A stretch of 32,503 bases of DNA, taken from the NCBI GenBank assembly GCA_964385505.1, contig CAYLPI010000026.1:1-32503 (forward strand), written 5' to 3'. Shown one piece after another: positions 1 through 8,174 of this stretch. How positions within the stretch are numbered: position 1 is the stretch's first letter; the number at the start of each line of letters is the position of its first letter. Source of the stretch: CAITSH01 sp964385505. Its GTDB lineage: Bacteria > Pseudomonadota > Gammaproteobacteria > Burkholderiales > SG8-39. The notes below the pieces were generated by a model, which saw nothing but the letters and a program-made list of their open reading frames with translations, made no database searches and was not told the origin of the DNA. The translations under genes were made by a program, and so were the position numbers.

Positions 1-2032
1 CCGAGGTGACGATCTCGTCCATCGTCTTGCCGGCCTGATCGACCAGCTTGGTGCCCGAGCCGACCTTCTCGACCGAATCGCCGATGAGGGTCTTGATCTC
101 CTTGGCCGCTGCGGCACTGCGCTGCGCCAGGTTGCGCACCTCGGTCGCCACCACCGCAAAGCCACGCCCCTGCTCGCCGGCGCGTGCCGCTTCGACTGCG
201 GCGTTGAGCGCCAGAATGTTTGTCTGGAAGGCGATGCCGTCGATGACGCTGATGATATCGACGATTTTCTTCGAGCTCTCGTTGATCGAGCTCATGGTGT
301 CGACCACCTGTCCGACCACCTGGCCGCCCTTGATCGCCACTTCCGAGGCGGAAGCCGCAAGCTGGTTGGCCTGCTTGGCGTTCTCGGCGTTTTGCTTGAC
401 CGTGCTGGTGAGCTCTTCCATGCTCGAAGCCGTTTCCTCCAGGCTGGAGGCCTGTTCTTCGGTACGCTGCGACAGGTCGGTGTTGCCCTGGGCGATTTCC
501 TTGGCCGCCGTGGTGATCGAGTCGGTCGCCTCCTTGATCTGCGAGATGATGTCGGTCAGTTGCGCCACCGTCTGGTTCGAATCGTCCTTCAACTGTCCGA
601 AGGTACCGTGGTATTCGTTGGTGATTTTTTCGGTGAGGTCGCCCTTGGCCAGTGCACCAAGAACGCGCACCACTTCGTTGAGGCCGACCGAGCTCGTTTC
701 CATCAACTGGTTGACACCCTCGCCCAGTGCCTTGAAGAAGCCCTCCTTACCTGCCATGTTCATGCGCTGGTTGAAGTCGCCGTTGACTGCAGCCGTGACA
801 ATGCCGGCCACCTCGACTTCGACCGCGACTTCGGCGGTGCGGTCCTTCCACTCGACCACGGTGCCGACGCGCTCGCCCTTTTCATTGACGATGGGGTTGG
901 CGATCAGCGAGAAGGTAAGTTGACCCACTTTGATCTCGGTCTTGTAGGTGCTCTTGAGGCCGGCGAGCATGTTGCGCTGGTGCGCCGGGTTCTTGTGAAA
1001 CACGTCGATATTCTCGCCCATCAGCTTGCGCGCATTGAACTGCGGCAACGATTTGCGCAGGTCCGTCTCGTTGCGCACCATCATTTCAGTCACCGAATCG
1101 TTCATGTAGGCGATTTCGCAATCGGCGTTGGCGATCATGACGTTGGTCGAACACTTGTCGAGGGCATTCTTGATACGCAGATTCTCGGCCGCCAGCGCCA
1201 GTTCCTTGTCGCGCGCCGCCAGTTCCGCCGTCGCGTCTTTCCACTCGACCACGGTACCCGTGCGCTTGCCGGCATCATCGAAAATCGGGTTGACGATGAG
1301 GTTGAAGGTGCGCTCGCCTATCTCCAGCTTGGTGCGGTGCGTGGCCGTCAGGCCGGCGAGCATTTCGCGCTGGTGCGAGGGCTTTTTGTGGAAGACGTCG
1401 ATGTTGGTTCCGATCAGCTTGGCGGCGCTGAACTGCGGCAACTGCTTGCGGATGTCCGACTCGGCGTTCGACATCATCTCTTTCAGCGATTCGTTGGAAT
1501 AGACGACGTTGTAATCGGCGTCGGCCACCATCACATTGGTGGCGGCCACTTCGAGCGCCCCCATCGCGCGCTGCGTGAAGCTGAGACGGTTGCGCTGCTC
1601 GGTGATGTCGGTCGCATACTTCACCACCTTGAACGGCTTGCCGTCCGCGCCCATGATCGGGTTGTACGAGGCCTCGATCCACACTTCCCTGCCGGCCTTG
1701 CCGAAACGCTTGTACTGGCCCGAGTCGAACTCGCCGCGGTTGAGTTTTTCCCAGAAGCCGCGGTATTCCGGGCTGGCGGCATAGGCCGGTTCGGCGAACA
1801 TGCTGTGGTGCTTGCCCTGGATTTCCTCGAGCGTATAGCCGAGCGTCTTGCAAAAATTCTCGTTCGCCTTGAGGATGGTGCCGTCGAGCTTGAATTCAAT
1901 CACCGCCTGGGCCTTGCTGATGGCCGCGATCTGCCCTTGCAGATCGACCAGCAATTCCTTGGCCGAGTTGGATGGTGCCTTGGCGGCGGCCTTGGCTTTG
2001 GCGGGGGTGGAACGTGCTTTGGTGGCTTGCAT
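1..2032 (-). CDS. Soluble methyl-accepting chemotaxis protein with three PAS domains (partial, C-terminus beyond left edge)
   Basis: Signal transducer of the chemotaxis array. The frame is open from an ATG at 2032 to the left edge (677 codons visible), preceded by a good RBS (AGAGGAG). The first ~35 residues are Ala/Lys-rich. PAS 1 covers about 36-145 and has the GYTLEEIQGKHHSMF pattern of Aer-type PAS domains. PAS 2 (~165-270) and PAS 3 (~295-400) are close copies of each other, both with NVM(V/I)A, LPQF and NIDVFHK. A HAMP-like linker follows (~405-470), then the cytoplasmic signalling domain with the hairpin-tip sequence IAFQTNILALNAAVEAARAG near residue 597. I see no membrane segment, so it is probably a cytoplasmic or redox/energy sensor; ligand unknown. 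It is the last visible gene of the cheYAW block, and cheR/cheD/cheB often follow in such clusters. Confidence 0.93.
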   Translation of the reverse strand, partial: MQATKARSTPAKAKAAAKAPSNSAKELLVDLQGQIAAISKAQAVIEFKLDGTILKANENFCKTLGYTLEEIQGKHHSMFAEPAYAASPEYRGFWEKLNRGEFDSGQYKRFGKAGREVWIEASYNPIMGADGKPFKVVKYATDITEQRNRLSFTQRAMGALEVAATNVMVADADYNVVYSNESLKEMMSNAESDIRKQLPQFSAAKLIGTNIDVFHKKPSHQREMLAGLTATHRTKLEIGERTFNLIVNPIFDDAGKRTGTVVEWKDATAELAARDKELALAAENLRIKNALDKCSTNVMIANADCEIAYMNDSVTEMMVRNETDLRKSLPQFNARKLMGENIDVFHKNPAHQRNMLAGLKSTYKTEIKVGQLTFSLIANPIVNEKGERVGTVVEWKDRTAEVAVEVEVAGIVTAAVNGDFNQRMNMAGKEGFFKALGEGVNQLMETSSVGLNEVVRVLGALAKGDLTEKITNEYHGTFGQLKDDSNQTVAQLTDIISQIKEATDSITTAAKEIAQGNTDLSQRTEEQASSLEETASSMEELTSTVKQNAENAKQANQLAASASEVAIKGGQVVGQVVDTMSSINESSKKIVDIISVIDGIAFQTNILALNAAVEAARAGEQGRGFAVVATEVRNLAQRSAAAAKEIKTLIGDSVEKVGSGTKLVDQAGKTMDEIVTS

Positions 2033-2086
2033 GGGATTCTCCTCTATCAAAAATGGTATGGGTGCGGCGGATCGGGGTATTGCGGA

Positions 2087-2599
2087 TCAGTGAACGGAAG
2101 ACTTGTCGATCAGGCCCATGTCCTTGTCCGACATCAGCTTTTCGATGTCCATCAGGATGAGCATTCGTTCATCGACCGTACCGAGGCCGATGATGTAATT
2201 GGTATCCAGGTGCACCGAGAAGTCCGGTGGCGGCTTGACCTGTTCAGCGGCAAGGGTGATGACATCGGACACACCGTCAACGACGATGCCCATGACGCGC
2301 CCGGAGACATTGAGGATGATCACGACCGTGAACTGGTCGTAGGTCGGCGTTCCGAGGTTGAACTTGATACGCATGTCGATGATCGGCACGATGATGCCGC
2401 GCAGGTTGACGATGCCCTTGATGAACTCCGGGGCGTTGGCTATGCGCGTGATGGCGTCATAGCCGCGGATCTCCTGCACCTTGAGGATTTCGATGCCGTA
2501 CTCTTCGGTACCCAGCGTGAAGGTAAGGAACTCATTCGCTGCGTGGGCTTTTACAACGGCGCCGGCCGCTGTGGCGGTGGCGATCTGTGGTTCTGACAT
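2087..2599 (-). CDS. cheW: Chemotaxis coupling protein CheW
   Basis: Scaffold protein linking MCPs to the CheA kinase at the inner face of the membrane. The 170 residues contain one CheW/SH3-like domain (~20-160). Hallmarks are the start of the fold (FLTFTLGTEEYGIEILKVQEI), the turn NLRGIIVPIIDMR near residues 95-107, and VVDGVSDVI. The first ~20 residues are an Ala-rich extension. The RBS GGGAGAG lies about 8 bases before the ATG. The gene follows cheA by about 60 bases, a gap that carries a short GGGAC/GTCCC inverted repeat, and it precedes a PAS-MCP. Length and motifs are ordinary; the assignment is secure. Confidence 0.97.
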   Translation of the reverse strand: MSEPQIATATAAGAVVKAHAANEFLTFTLGTEEYGIEILKVQEIRGYDAITRIANAPEFIKGIVNLRGIIVPIIDMRIKFNLGTPTYDQFTVVIILNVSGRVMGIVVDGVSDVITLAAEQVKPPPDFSVHLDTNYIIGLGTVDERMLILMDIEKLMSDKDMGLIDKSSVH

Positions 2600-2660
2600 T
2601 TGGCTCTCTCCCGTGTGGAATGGTTGCGGATACAGTTGATTGGGGACCGGGTCCCGGGGT

Positions 2661-4904
2661 TCAGGCCGCCTCGGCGAAAACCGCCTTTGGCGTATTGACC
2701 AGACCGGCCACGTCCAGGATCAGTGCCACCTTGCCATCGCCCATGATGGTGGCGCCCGACACGCCCTGAACGCGCCGGTAATTGCTCTCAAGACTCTTGA
2801 TCACCACCTGGTGCTGGCCGAGCAGGCCGTCAACGAACAGCGCCGCCTTGGTGCCCTCGGACTCAAGGATGACCATGATGCCTTTGTGAAATTCAGTGAC
2901 ATTGGGCTTGGCGTTGAACACCTCGTGCAAGGACACCACCGGCAGGTAGTCACCGCGCACCTGCACCACGCGGCCGTGCCCGGCGATGCTCTTGATGTGC
3001 TCTGGCAGCGGCTGCAGCGATTCGGTGATGTAGGTCAGCGGGATGATGAACACCTCTTCGCCGACCGCCACCGACATGCCGTCGAGGATGGCGAGGGTCA
3101 GCGGCAGGCGGATGGAAATGCGCGTGCCCCCGCCCGGATTGGAGCTGATCTCGACGTGGCCGCCCATGTCGCGGATGTTCCGGCGCACCACGTCCATGCC
3201 GACCCCCCGGCCGGACACGTCGGTGATCTTTTCCGCGGTCGAGAAGCCGGCCTCGAAAATGAGCTGGAACACCTCCTGGTCGCTCATCGTGTCGGGCGCC
3301 GCCATGCCGCGCTCGCGCGCCTTGGCCAGCAGTTTTTCGCGATTGAGGCCGGCGCCGTCGTCAATGACCTCGACCATGATGTTGCCGCCGCGGTGGAAGG
3401 CGCGCAGCGTGATGGTGCCCTTCGCCGGTTTGCCCGCCGCTTCGCGCACCGCCGGCGACTCGATGCCGTGATCGAGACTGTTGCGCACGAGGTGGGTGAG
3501 CGGATCGGAAAGCTTTTCGATCAGGCCCTTGTCCAGTTCGGTGCCCTCGCCCTCGGTCTTGAGCTCGACCTGCTTCGCGAGCTTGCTTGCCAGGTCGCGC
3601 ACCACGCGCGGGAAGCGGCTGAAGACAAAGGAGATCGGCATCATGCGGATCGACATCACCGTCTCTTGCAGATCACGGGTGTTGCGATCGAGCTGCGCCA
3701 TGCCATTGAGCAGCTTTTCGTAGATCACCGGGTCGAGCGTGGCGCCGTTTTGCGCCAGCATCGCCTGCGTGATCACCAGTTCGCCCACGAGGTTGATCAG
3801 CGTATCGACCTTTTCGACGCTGACGCGGATGGACGAGGTCTCGCCCTGCGGCGCCACCACCACCTTGTCGTTGTCGCGCCGGCCGGCGATGCCCGAGACC
3901 ACCGACGGCTGGTCGGTGGACCGGCGGCCGGGGCTTTGTACCGGCGCATCGGCGACCGGCGGGACGATATCGACAAAAAAGCCGAAGCCATCCTCGGCCT
4001 TGCTCTCAATGCTGGGCACGCCGACAGCGTCGTCAAAAAAGCCGAAGCCATCGTCGGCGGCCTCGACTGCCGGGGCAGGCACCAGTTTCAGTTGTGGCGC
4101 CGCCGGTGTTGCCGCCGCGGTGGAATCGGCCACACCTGCGGGATTTGCCGCACCGGCGGGACTTGCCACTACAGCGCTAATCCCGATATCGCCCTCGGTT
4201 TTTACGAAGTCGAACTGTTCGAGCAGCTTTTGTGCCGATGCGAATGCGGCAATCCTCAGTTCCCATTGCTGCGCCGTCTTGCCGCGCTTGCGCGGCTTTG
4301 GGCTGACCACGATCTCGAGCTCGCCGATGACGCGCAGGTTGGCAAACACCTTCTCCAGCGATTCGGCCGGCTCGGCCGTCTTGAAGGCGATGCGATAGCT
4401 TTGTGCCGTGGCCACAGTGGCCACAGTGGCCGCAGCGGACGCAGCGGACGCGGCTTGCGCTGCGGCGGCGGGCGCTGCGGCGCCGCCATCGATGAGCTGC
4501 TGCAAGCGCACGCAGATTTCGCTCGCCGGCGTTGTGTCGGACAGCCCGTCCTCGCCGGCGCGATGGCCGGCGAGCTGCGCCTTGACCACGTCGCCGGCCT
4601 GCAGGAATACATCGACCATTTCGCTGGTCAGCGGTATTTCGTTCTTGCGCACCCGGTCGAGCAGGGTTTCTAGCACATGCGTCACGTCGGTCATGTCGGT
4701 GAAACCGAAGGTGCCGGCGCCGCCTTTCATCGAGTGCGCGGCGCGGAAGATGGCATTGAGGTCATCGGCCGAAGCGGTGGCCGGGTCAATCGCCAGCAAC
4801 AGGCCCTCCATGTTCCCAAGGTGCTCGGCGCATTCGTCGAAGAACACCTGGAAGAACTGGCTCATGTCGATGCCGCCACCGCCCTGCGAATTTCCGTTGC
4901 TCAT
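2661..4904 (-). CDS. cheA: Chemotaxis histidine kinase CheA
   Basis: Cytoplasmic kinase that phosphorylates CheY in response to MCP signals. The 747 residues hold an N-terminal HPt domain with the phospho-accepting His57 in AAHSMKGGAG, an Ala-rich linker, a P2-like region (~185-245), a second Ala/Pro linker containing two DGFGFF repeats, the dimerisation domain (~355-420), and the HATPase domain. The HATPase shows the N box (HLVRNSLDHGIE), G1 (DDGAGL) and G2 (GRGVGMDVV). A C-terminal CheW-like regulatory domain completes it. All catalytic motifs are intact. The start is supported by GCGGAG about 10 bases upstream. The gap to cheY contains a small duplicated GATGGAGT element at 4933-4948. Confidence 0.98.
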   Translation of the reverse strand: MSNGNSQGGGGIDMSQFFQVFFDECAEHLGNMEGLLLAIDPATASADDLNAIFRAAHSMKGGAGTFGFTDMTDVTHVLETLLDRVRKNEIPLTSEMVDVFLQAGDVVKAQLAGHRAGEDGLSDTTPASEICVRLQQLIDGGAAAPAAAAQAASAASAAATVATVATAQSYRIAFKTAEPAESLEKVFANLRVIGELEIVVSPKPRKRGKTAQQWELRIAAFASAQKLLEQFDFVKTEGDIGISAVVASPAGAANPAGVADSTAAATPAAPQLKLVPAPAVEAADDGFGFFDDAVGVPSIESKAEDGFGFFVDIVPPVADAPVQSPGRRSTDQPSVVSGIAGRRDNDKVVVAPQGETSSIRVSVEKVDTLINLVGELVITQAMLAQNGATLDPVIYEKLLNGMAQLDRNTRDLQETVMSIRMMPISFVFSRFPRVVRDLASKLAKQVELKTEGEGTELDKGLIEKLSDPLTHLVRNSLDHGIESPAVREAAGKPAKGTITLRAFHRGGNIMVEVIDDGAGLNREKLLAKARERGMAAPDTMSDQEVFQLIFEAGFSTAEKITDVSGRGVGMDVVRRNIRDMGGHVEISSNPGGGTRISIRLPLTLAILDGMSVAVGEEVFIIPLTYITESLQPLPEHIKSIAGHGRVVQVRGDYLPVVSLHEVFNAKPNVTEFHKGIMVILESEGTKAALFVDGLLGQHQVVIKSLESNYRRVQGVSGATIMGDGKVALILDVAGLVNTPKAVFAEAA

Positions 4905-4964
4905 GCTGATGCTCCGCTGTCTGACATTGTGTGATGGAGTGATGGAGTGATGTCGGGTTTGCGT

Positions 4965-5330
4965 TTAGCCGATGACCTTCTTGACCACTTCGAGCAGCTT
5001 GGCCGGATCAAAGGGCTTGACCAGCCAGCCTGTCGCGCCGGCGGCCTTGCCCTGCGCCTTCATCGCGTCGCTCGACTCGGTGGTGAGCATCAGGATGGGC
5101 GTCGTCGCGTATTGCGGCATGCCGCGCAGGCTTTTCACCAGGGTCAGGCCGTCCATGCGCGGCATGTTCTGGTCGGTCAGCACCAGGTTCACCCCACCCG
5201 CCTTGGCCTTGTCCAGTCCGGCCTGGCCGTCCTCGGCCTCCACGACGTTGTAGCCCGCACCCTTCAGCGTGAACGCCACCATCTGCCTGATCGAGGCCGA
5301 ATCATCTACTGCCAGAATCGTCTTGCTCAT
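4965..5330 (-). CDS. cheY: Chemotaxis response regulator CheY
   Basis: Single-domain receiver that, when phosphorylated by CheA, binds the flagellar switch. In 121 residues it shows the acidic pair DD near the N-terminus (ILAVDDSAS), the phospho-acceptor Asp in LVLTDQNMPRMDG, a Thr in MLTTES and the conserved Lys in WLVKPFD. There is no output domain. The RBS is GGAG about 7 bases before the ATG. The gene lies 25 bases downstream of an MCP gene and about 60 bases upstream of cheA, so the three are probably co-transcribed. Confidence 0.96.
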   Translation of the reverse strand: MSKTILAVDDSASIRQMVAFTLKGAGYNVVEAEDGQAGLDKAKAGGVNLVLTDQNMPRMDGLTLVKSLRGMPQYATTPILMLTTESSDAMKAQGKAAGATGWLVKPFDPAKLLEVVKKVIG

Positions 5331-5355
5331 TGTGTTCTCCAGTCACTCTTTAATA

Positions 5356-6537
5356 TCAAAACAGTTCAACGTCGCCGTTATCCACTTTTTCCTGCCGTAC
5401 CGGATTGCGCGCGGTACGGATACGCACCGCGTCCAGCCCTTCACGCATTTTCTGCAGCGCCGCCGCGCCCGGATCGGCGGCGTCGGTTGACGCGTCGAGC
5501 AAGTCCGGCAGCACGGCCAGCCCCTTGAGCATCGCCTCGAGCTCTTCGATGCGCATGCGGGTGTGGCCGACAAGCTGCGTCGTCATGTCCTGGAACTGCA
5601 GCGCCGTCACGGCGTTGTGCACATTGCCCTCGACCTCAAGGGCAATGCTGCCGAGCTGTGTCACCCCGGCTGACATCGCCTCGTTTACCTTCTGCACTTC
5701 CGAGGTCATCAGTTCGGCGCGGCGTTTGGACTGCAGCGCGGTACTCATGTCCTTGGAGGCCATTTCATTGATTGCGCTCTCGGCGCCGGATATGGAGTGA
5801 TGCACGCTTTGCATCTCGTCACGGATCTGGTGACTGAAATGATTGGTCCGGTCCGACAGCGTGCGCACCTCTTCGGCAACAACGGCAAAGCCGCGGCCGG
5901 CTTCGCCCGCCCGCGCCGCCTCGATCGCCGCGTTCAATGCGAGCAGGTTGGTCTGCCGGGAAATGCCCTCGATCTCGCCCAGAACCTGCAACACCTGTTG
6001 CACTTGGGTTTTGGTACCGTCGATCTTGTCAACCAGGCTCATCGCCGTCTTGCTGTTCTGGACCGTGGTTTCAACGAAGGCCTGCAGGGTCTGCGAGGTT
6101 TCTGCTATGAACTTTTCGATGCTGCCACCACTTTCGCCCTGGCCAGGCCCGCCGCCCGAAATCGTCAGCGCGAGTTGCTGCTGCCTGGAGCTGCAGGCGT
6201 TGAGCGCGGTAAAGCTGGCCAGAAGCTTGGCGATGGCATCGCCGAGGATATGCTGCATTTGCGTCAACTCCTCGCGGCAAGCCTCGAACTGCTGCCCCAT
6301 CTCGCACCGATAATCGGCAAAAAGGCCGGCAGCCTCCGCGCGTGCATCGTCAAACCGGCGTATCAGCGCGGCTCGCTCGGCCGCCGCCGTGCTGCGCTCC
6401 GCGCGCACGGTCATGAACAGAATCGCACTCCAGAGGAGACCAAGCAGGGTCGTTGCGGCAATGGTGTCAATCCATGGCGACAGCCCCATGATTGCTGCCG
6501 TGGCGGCAATGCCTGACACCAGTGCCTTGTTCAACAT
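5356..6537 (-). CDS. Membrane-hairpin MCP-like transducer with CheZ-like C-terminal motif
   Basis: 393 residues. Two hydrophobic segments (~5-23 and ~25-44) are separated by only a couple of residues, so there is no periplasmic ligand domain. A charged helical region follows, then a short linker (~125-140) and a divergent MCP signalling domain whose tip reads GISRQTNLLALNAAIEAARAGEAGRGFAVVAEEVR (~191-225, conserved residues only). The segment after the tip (~311-325) reads ALQFQDMTTQ. Its Asp317 and Gln321 have the same D-x3-Q spacing as the catalytic residues of CheZ. The C-terminus is GDVELF. The gene is immediately upstream of cheY, suggesting a dedicated regulator of this pathway. Transducer function is secure by family; phosphatase activity is only a hypothesis. 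Confidence 0.9.
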   Translation of the reverse strand: MLNKALVSGIAATAAIMGLSPWIDTIAATTLLGLLWSAILFMTVRAERSTAAAERAALIRRFDDARAEAAGLFADYRCEMGQQFEACREELTQMQHILGDAIAKLLASFTALNACSSRQQQLALTISGGGPGQGESGGSIEKFIAETSQTLQAFVETTVQNSKTAMSLVDKIDGTKTQVQQVLQVLGEIEGISRQTNLLALNAAIEAARAGEAGRGFAVVAEEVRTLSDRTNHFSHQIRDEMQSVHHSISGAESAINEMASKDMSTALQSKRRAELMTSEVQKVNEAMSAGVTQLGSIALEVEGNVHNAVTALQFQDMTTQLVGHTRMRIEELEAMLKGLAVLPDLLDASTDAADPGAAALQKMREGLDAVRIRTARNPVRQEKVDNGDVELF

Positions 6538-6666
6538 GGAACGTCCCGCCTTTGATGAGTTGTACGAACTTTCACCGCACTGCCTGGTGCAGGCCGTGCG
6601 GCATGTGAAAATACTAGAGGTATAACGGCCGAAAGCACCCGGCGATTAAGTACTATTTATGGCCTC

Positions 6667-6693
6667 ATATCGGCGCTTTGCCGGGCGACTCGC
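6667..6693 (-). promoter_or_regulatory. Candidate sigma-28 promoter upstream of the MCP-cheYAW genes
   Basis: On the minus strand GCGAGTCG, an 11-base spacer and GCCGATAT. The -10 element matches the sigma-28 consensus GCCGATAA at seven of eight positions and is identical to the -10 before flgK. The -35 element is poor (GCGAG against TAAAG/TCAAG). It lies about 130 bases before the MCP start at 6537, in the only sizeable gap (282 bases) of the block. GCCGATAT also occurs by chance inside coding sequence elsewhere in this window, so this is a tentative call. Confidence 0.35.
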
Positions 6694-6781
6694 CACACCT
6701 GAGGGGGGGCTTGGGGCTTGCTCCACGCGGATTGGGTTCTGCGGTGGCAGGGACGCGCAAGTTCGCGAGGACTGAAGCGGC

Positions 6782-6804
6782 ACCGGCTGGACGCAATAGC
6801 CGGT
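6782..6804 (-). terminator. Hairpin downstream of the upstream MCP gene
   Basis: A perfect 7-bp inverted repeat (ACCGGCT / AGCCGGT, 9-base loop) starts about 15 bases after the stop codon of the MCP gene ending at 6820. It has no T-run on the minus strand, so it may be a weak terminator or an mRNA-stabilising hairpin. Confidence 0.3.
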
Positions 6805-6819
6805 TTAACGCACCGCTGG

Positions 6820-7935
6820 TCAGGGAACGGAGGCGGCGGCCTGCATGTCGCGCAGCAGTGCAGCGGCGTCAAGCGGATGCAGGACATGGTCTGCGGCAAA
6901 GCGTTCACCGCTTTGCGCGATGTTGCCACCCAATCCTTCGATACCCGAGCGGATCTCGCCCAGAGTCCGGCCCACAGCGTCGCGAAACTGCATCTGCTGC
7001 AAGGCGTCGGTGATTTCGCCGCTGATGCCCGCAGATTCGCCGCGCAGCGTCGCCGCCGAACCGGCCAGCCCGTCAGTAAGGCCGCGTAGCGCGGTCAACA
7101 CTTCGGTAATCGCCGCCTCTGATCTCGCAACGGTCTGTCCGTCGCGCCCCGAACTGTGCTCGGCCTCGGCAAACGCCGCCGAGATCGCGGCATTGATGAC
7201 TTCCACCTTGCCGGCGATGCGCCGGCCGGTGTCCCCGGAAAGCCCCGACAGCTTGCGCACTTCGTCTGCAACAACGGCGAAGCCGCGCCCCTGTTCGCCG
7301 GCGCGCGCCGCCTCGATGGCGGCGTTGAGCGCAAGAAGATTGGTCTGGTCGGCAATCCCGGCCACATCGGCGGCCATTTTTTTCAGGTCAACGGTGAACT
7401 CGACGAGTTCGCGCAGTTTGTGCAGCATCGCGTTGCGGTCATCCAGGGCACGGCGCAGCGAATCAACCACCGTGGCGAGCCCGCCTTTGCTCTGTTCGAA
7501 TATGCCGGGCATGCCGCCGTCGGCGCCCGCTGCCGATGCCGCTGTCGCCCCGGCCGCTTGTTCCAGTCTCTGGACAATGCCGCAAAGGCTCGCTGCGAGC
7601 CGGCCTACTGCCTCGTCCATCTGGCCGTGCGAGAGCTGGAGTTGGCGTGACCAGAGCGGCACGATCTCATGGCCAACGCGCTGCAGGCTGGCGACAAACC
7701 GCTCTGATTCATCGCGATGGCGCATGTTCTGGGCATCGCACTCGGCGGCGAAGGCCCGCGCCTGCGCGTCGAACCTGGCGGCGGTGCGCCGTCCTGAGAC
7801 GACACCGCAGACGGCCAGCACCGCCGCCGCGGCAAAATGCGCGGCGTCGGGTGAAAGCGCCACGAGGGCAAGCGCCGCAACAATGCCCAGCAACTCTGCC
7901 CCGAACCAGCGTTCACTCGATTTGTTGTTTTGCAT
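6820..7935 (-). CDS. Short membrane MCP-like transducer
   Basis: 371 residues from the ATG at 7935, chosen because CCGGAG precedes it and because the upstream in-frame extension has no family resemblance. A membrane hairpin is formed by hydrophobic segments at ~12-28 and ~32-47 with almost no loop. A long charged helical region follows. The MCP signalling tip is at ~192-230 (GIADQTNLLALNAAIEAARA, then GRGFAVVADEVRKL). Near the end (~311-323) ALQQMQFRDAVGR resembles the QFQD motif of the neighbouring MCP, but Gln at the fourth position after Asp is replaced by Arg. There is no periplasmic sensor domain. It shares its layout with the gene at 5356-6537 and could be an old duplicate. It is transcribed divergently from the sensor kinase gene. 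Confidence 0.85.
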   Translation of the reverse strand: MQNNKSSERWFGAELLGIVAALALVALSPDAAHFAAAAVLAVCGVVSGRRTAARFDAQARAFAAECDAQNMRHRDESERFVASLQRVGHEIVPLWSRQLQLSHGQMDEAVGRLAASLCGIVQRLEQAAGATAASAAGADGGMPGIFEQSKGGLATVVDSLRRALDDRNAMLHKLRELVEFTVDLKKMAADVAGIADQTNLLALNAAIEAARAGEQGRGFAVVADEVRKLSGLSGDTGRRIAGKVEVINAAISAAFAEAEHSSGRDGQTVARSEAAITEVLTALRGLTDGLAGSAATLRGESAGISGEITDALQQMQFRDAVGRTLGEIRSGIEGLGGNIAQSGERFAADHVLHPLDAAALLRDMQAAASVP

Positions 7936-7947
7936 AAGGCTCCGGAG

Positions 7948-7965
7948 CGGACCAAGCGTGGTCCG
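7948..7965. repeat. Inverted repeat in the divergent MCP / sensor kinase region
   Basis: A perfect 7-bp inverted repeat (CGGACCA / TGGTCCG, 4-base loop) lies 12 bases before the MCP start codon, next to an 8-bp palindrome CTCCGGAG at 7940-7947 that contains the RBS. It could be an operator or an RNA hairpin affecting translation; the sequence cannot tell which. The rest of the gap up to about 8150 shows an AT-rich patch near 7970-7987 but no convincing promoter. Confidence 0.35.
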
Positions 7966-8174
7966 GCGATTTGGAATAATATTTGAATGAGAGAATTGCC
8001 TACGGCCCAAGTATCGGGCTCACAGTTCTCCCGGATACCCCGAAAAAGCCATGCTTTGGTCGTCAATTCGATGCCTCAAGCACAGCACAGCTCGACCGGG
8101 AAACGGGAAAAACCGTGCACCTTACAGGCTATATCGGTTCCGCCCCGTAAAACGTGAGTGCACCCCGCAAAGCC

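Noticed and set aside
392..2596. Long plus-strand open frame (734 codons) opposite the MCP and cheW
   Set aside because: It is antisense to genes with clear domains. The translation is rich in Arg, His, Asp and Gly with no family motifs, as usual for antisense frames in GC-rich DNA.
2640..4673. Plus-strand open frame (677 codons) opposite cheA
   Set aside because: Shadow of cheA; no recognisable domain and composition typical of antisense translation.
6622..6649. Second sigma-28-like site (GCCGTTAT) closer to the MCP at 6537
   Set aside because: No acceptable -35 at the right spacing; only three of eight positions match.
8076..8102. Sigma-28-like sequence (TCAAGCAC-N11-ACCGGGAA) upstream of the sensor kinase
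   Set aside because: The -35 and spacing fit, but the -10 has three mismatches including the first base and GAT core; too weak to call.
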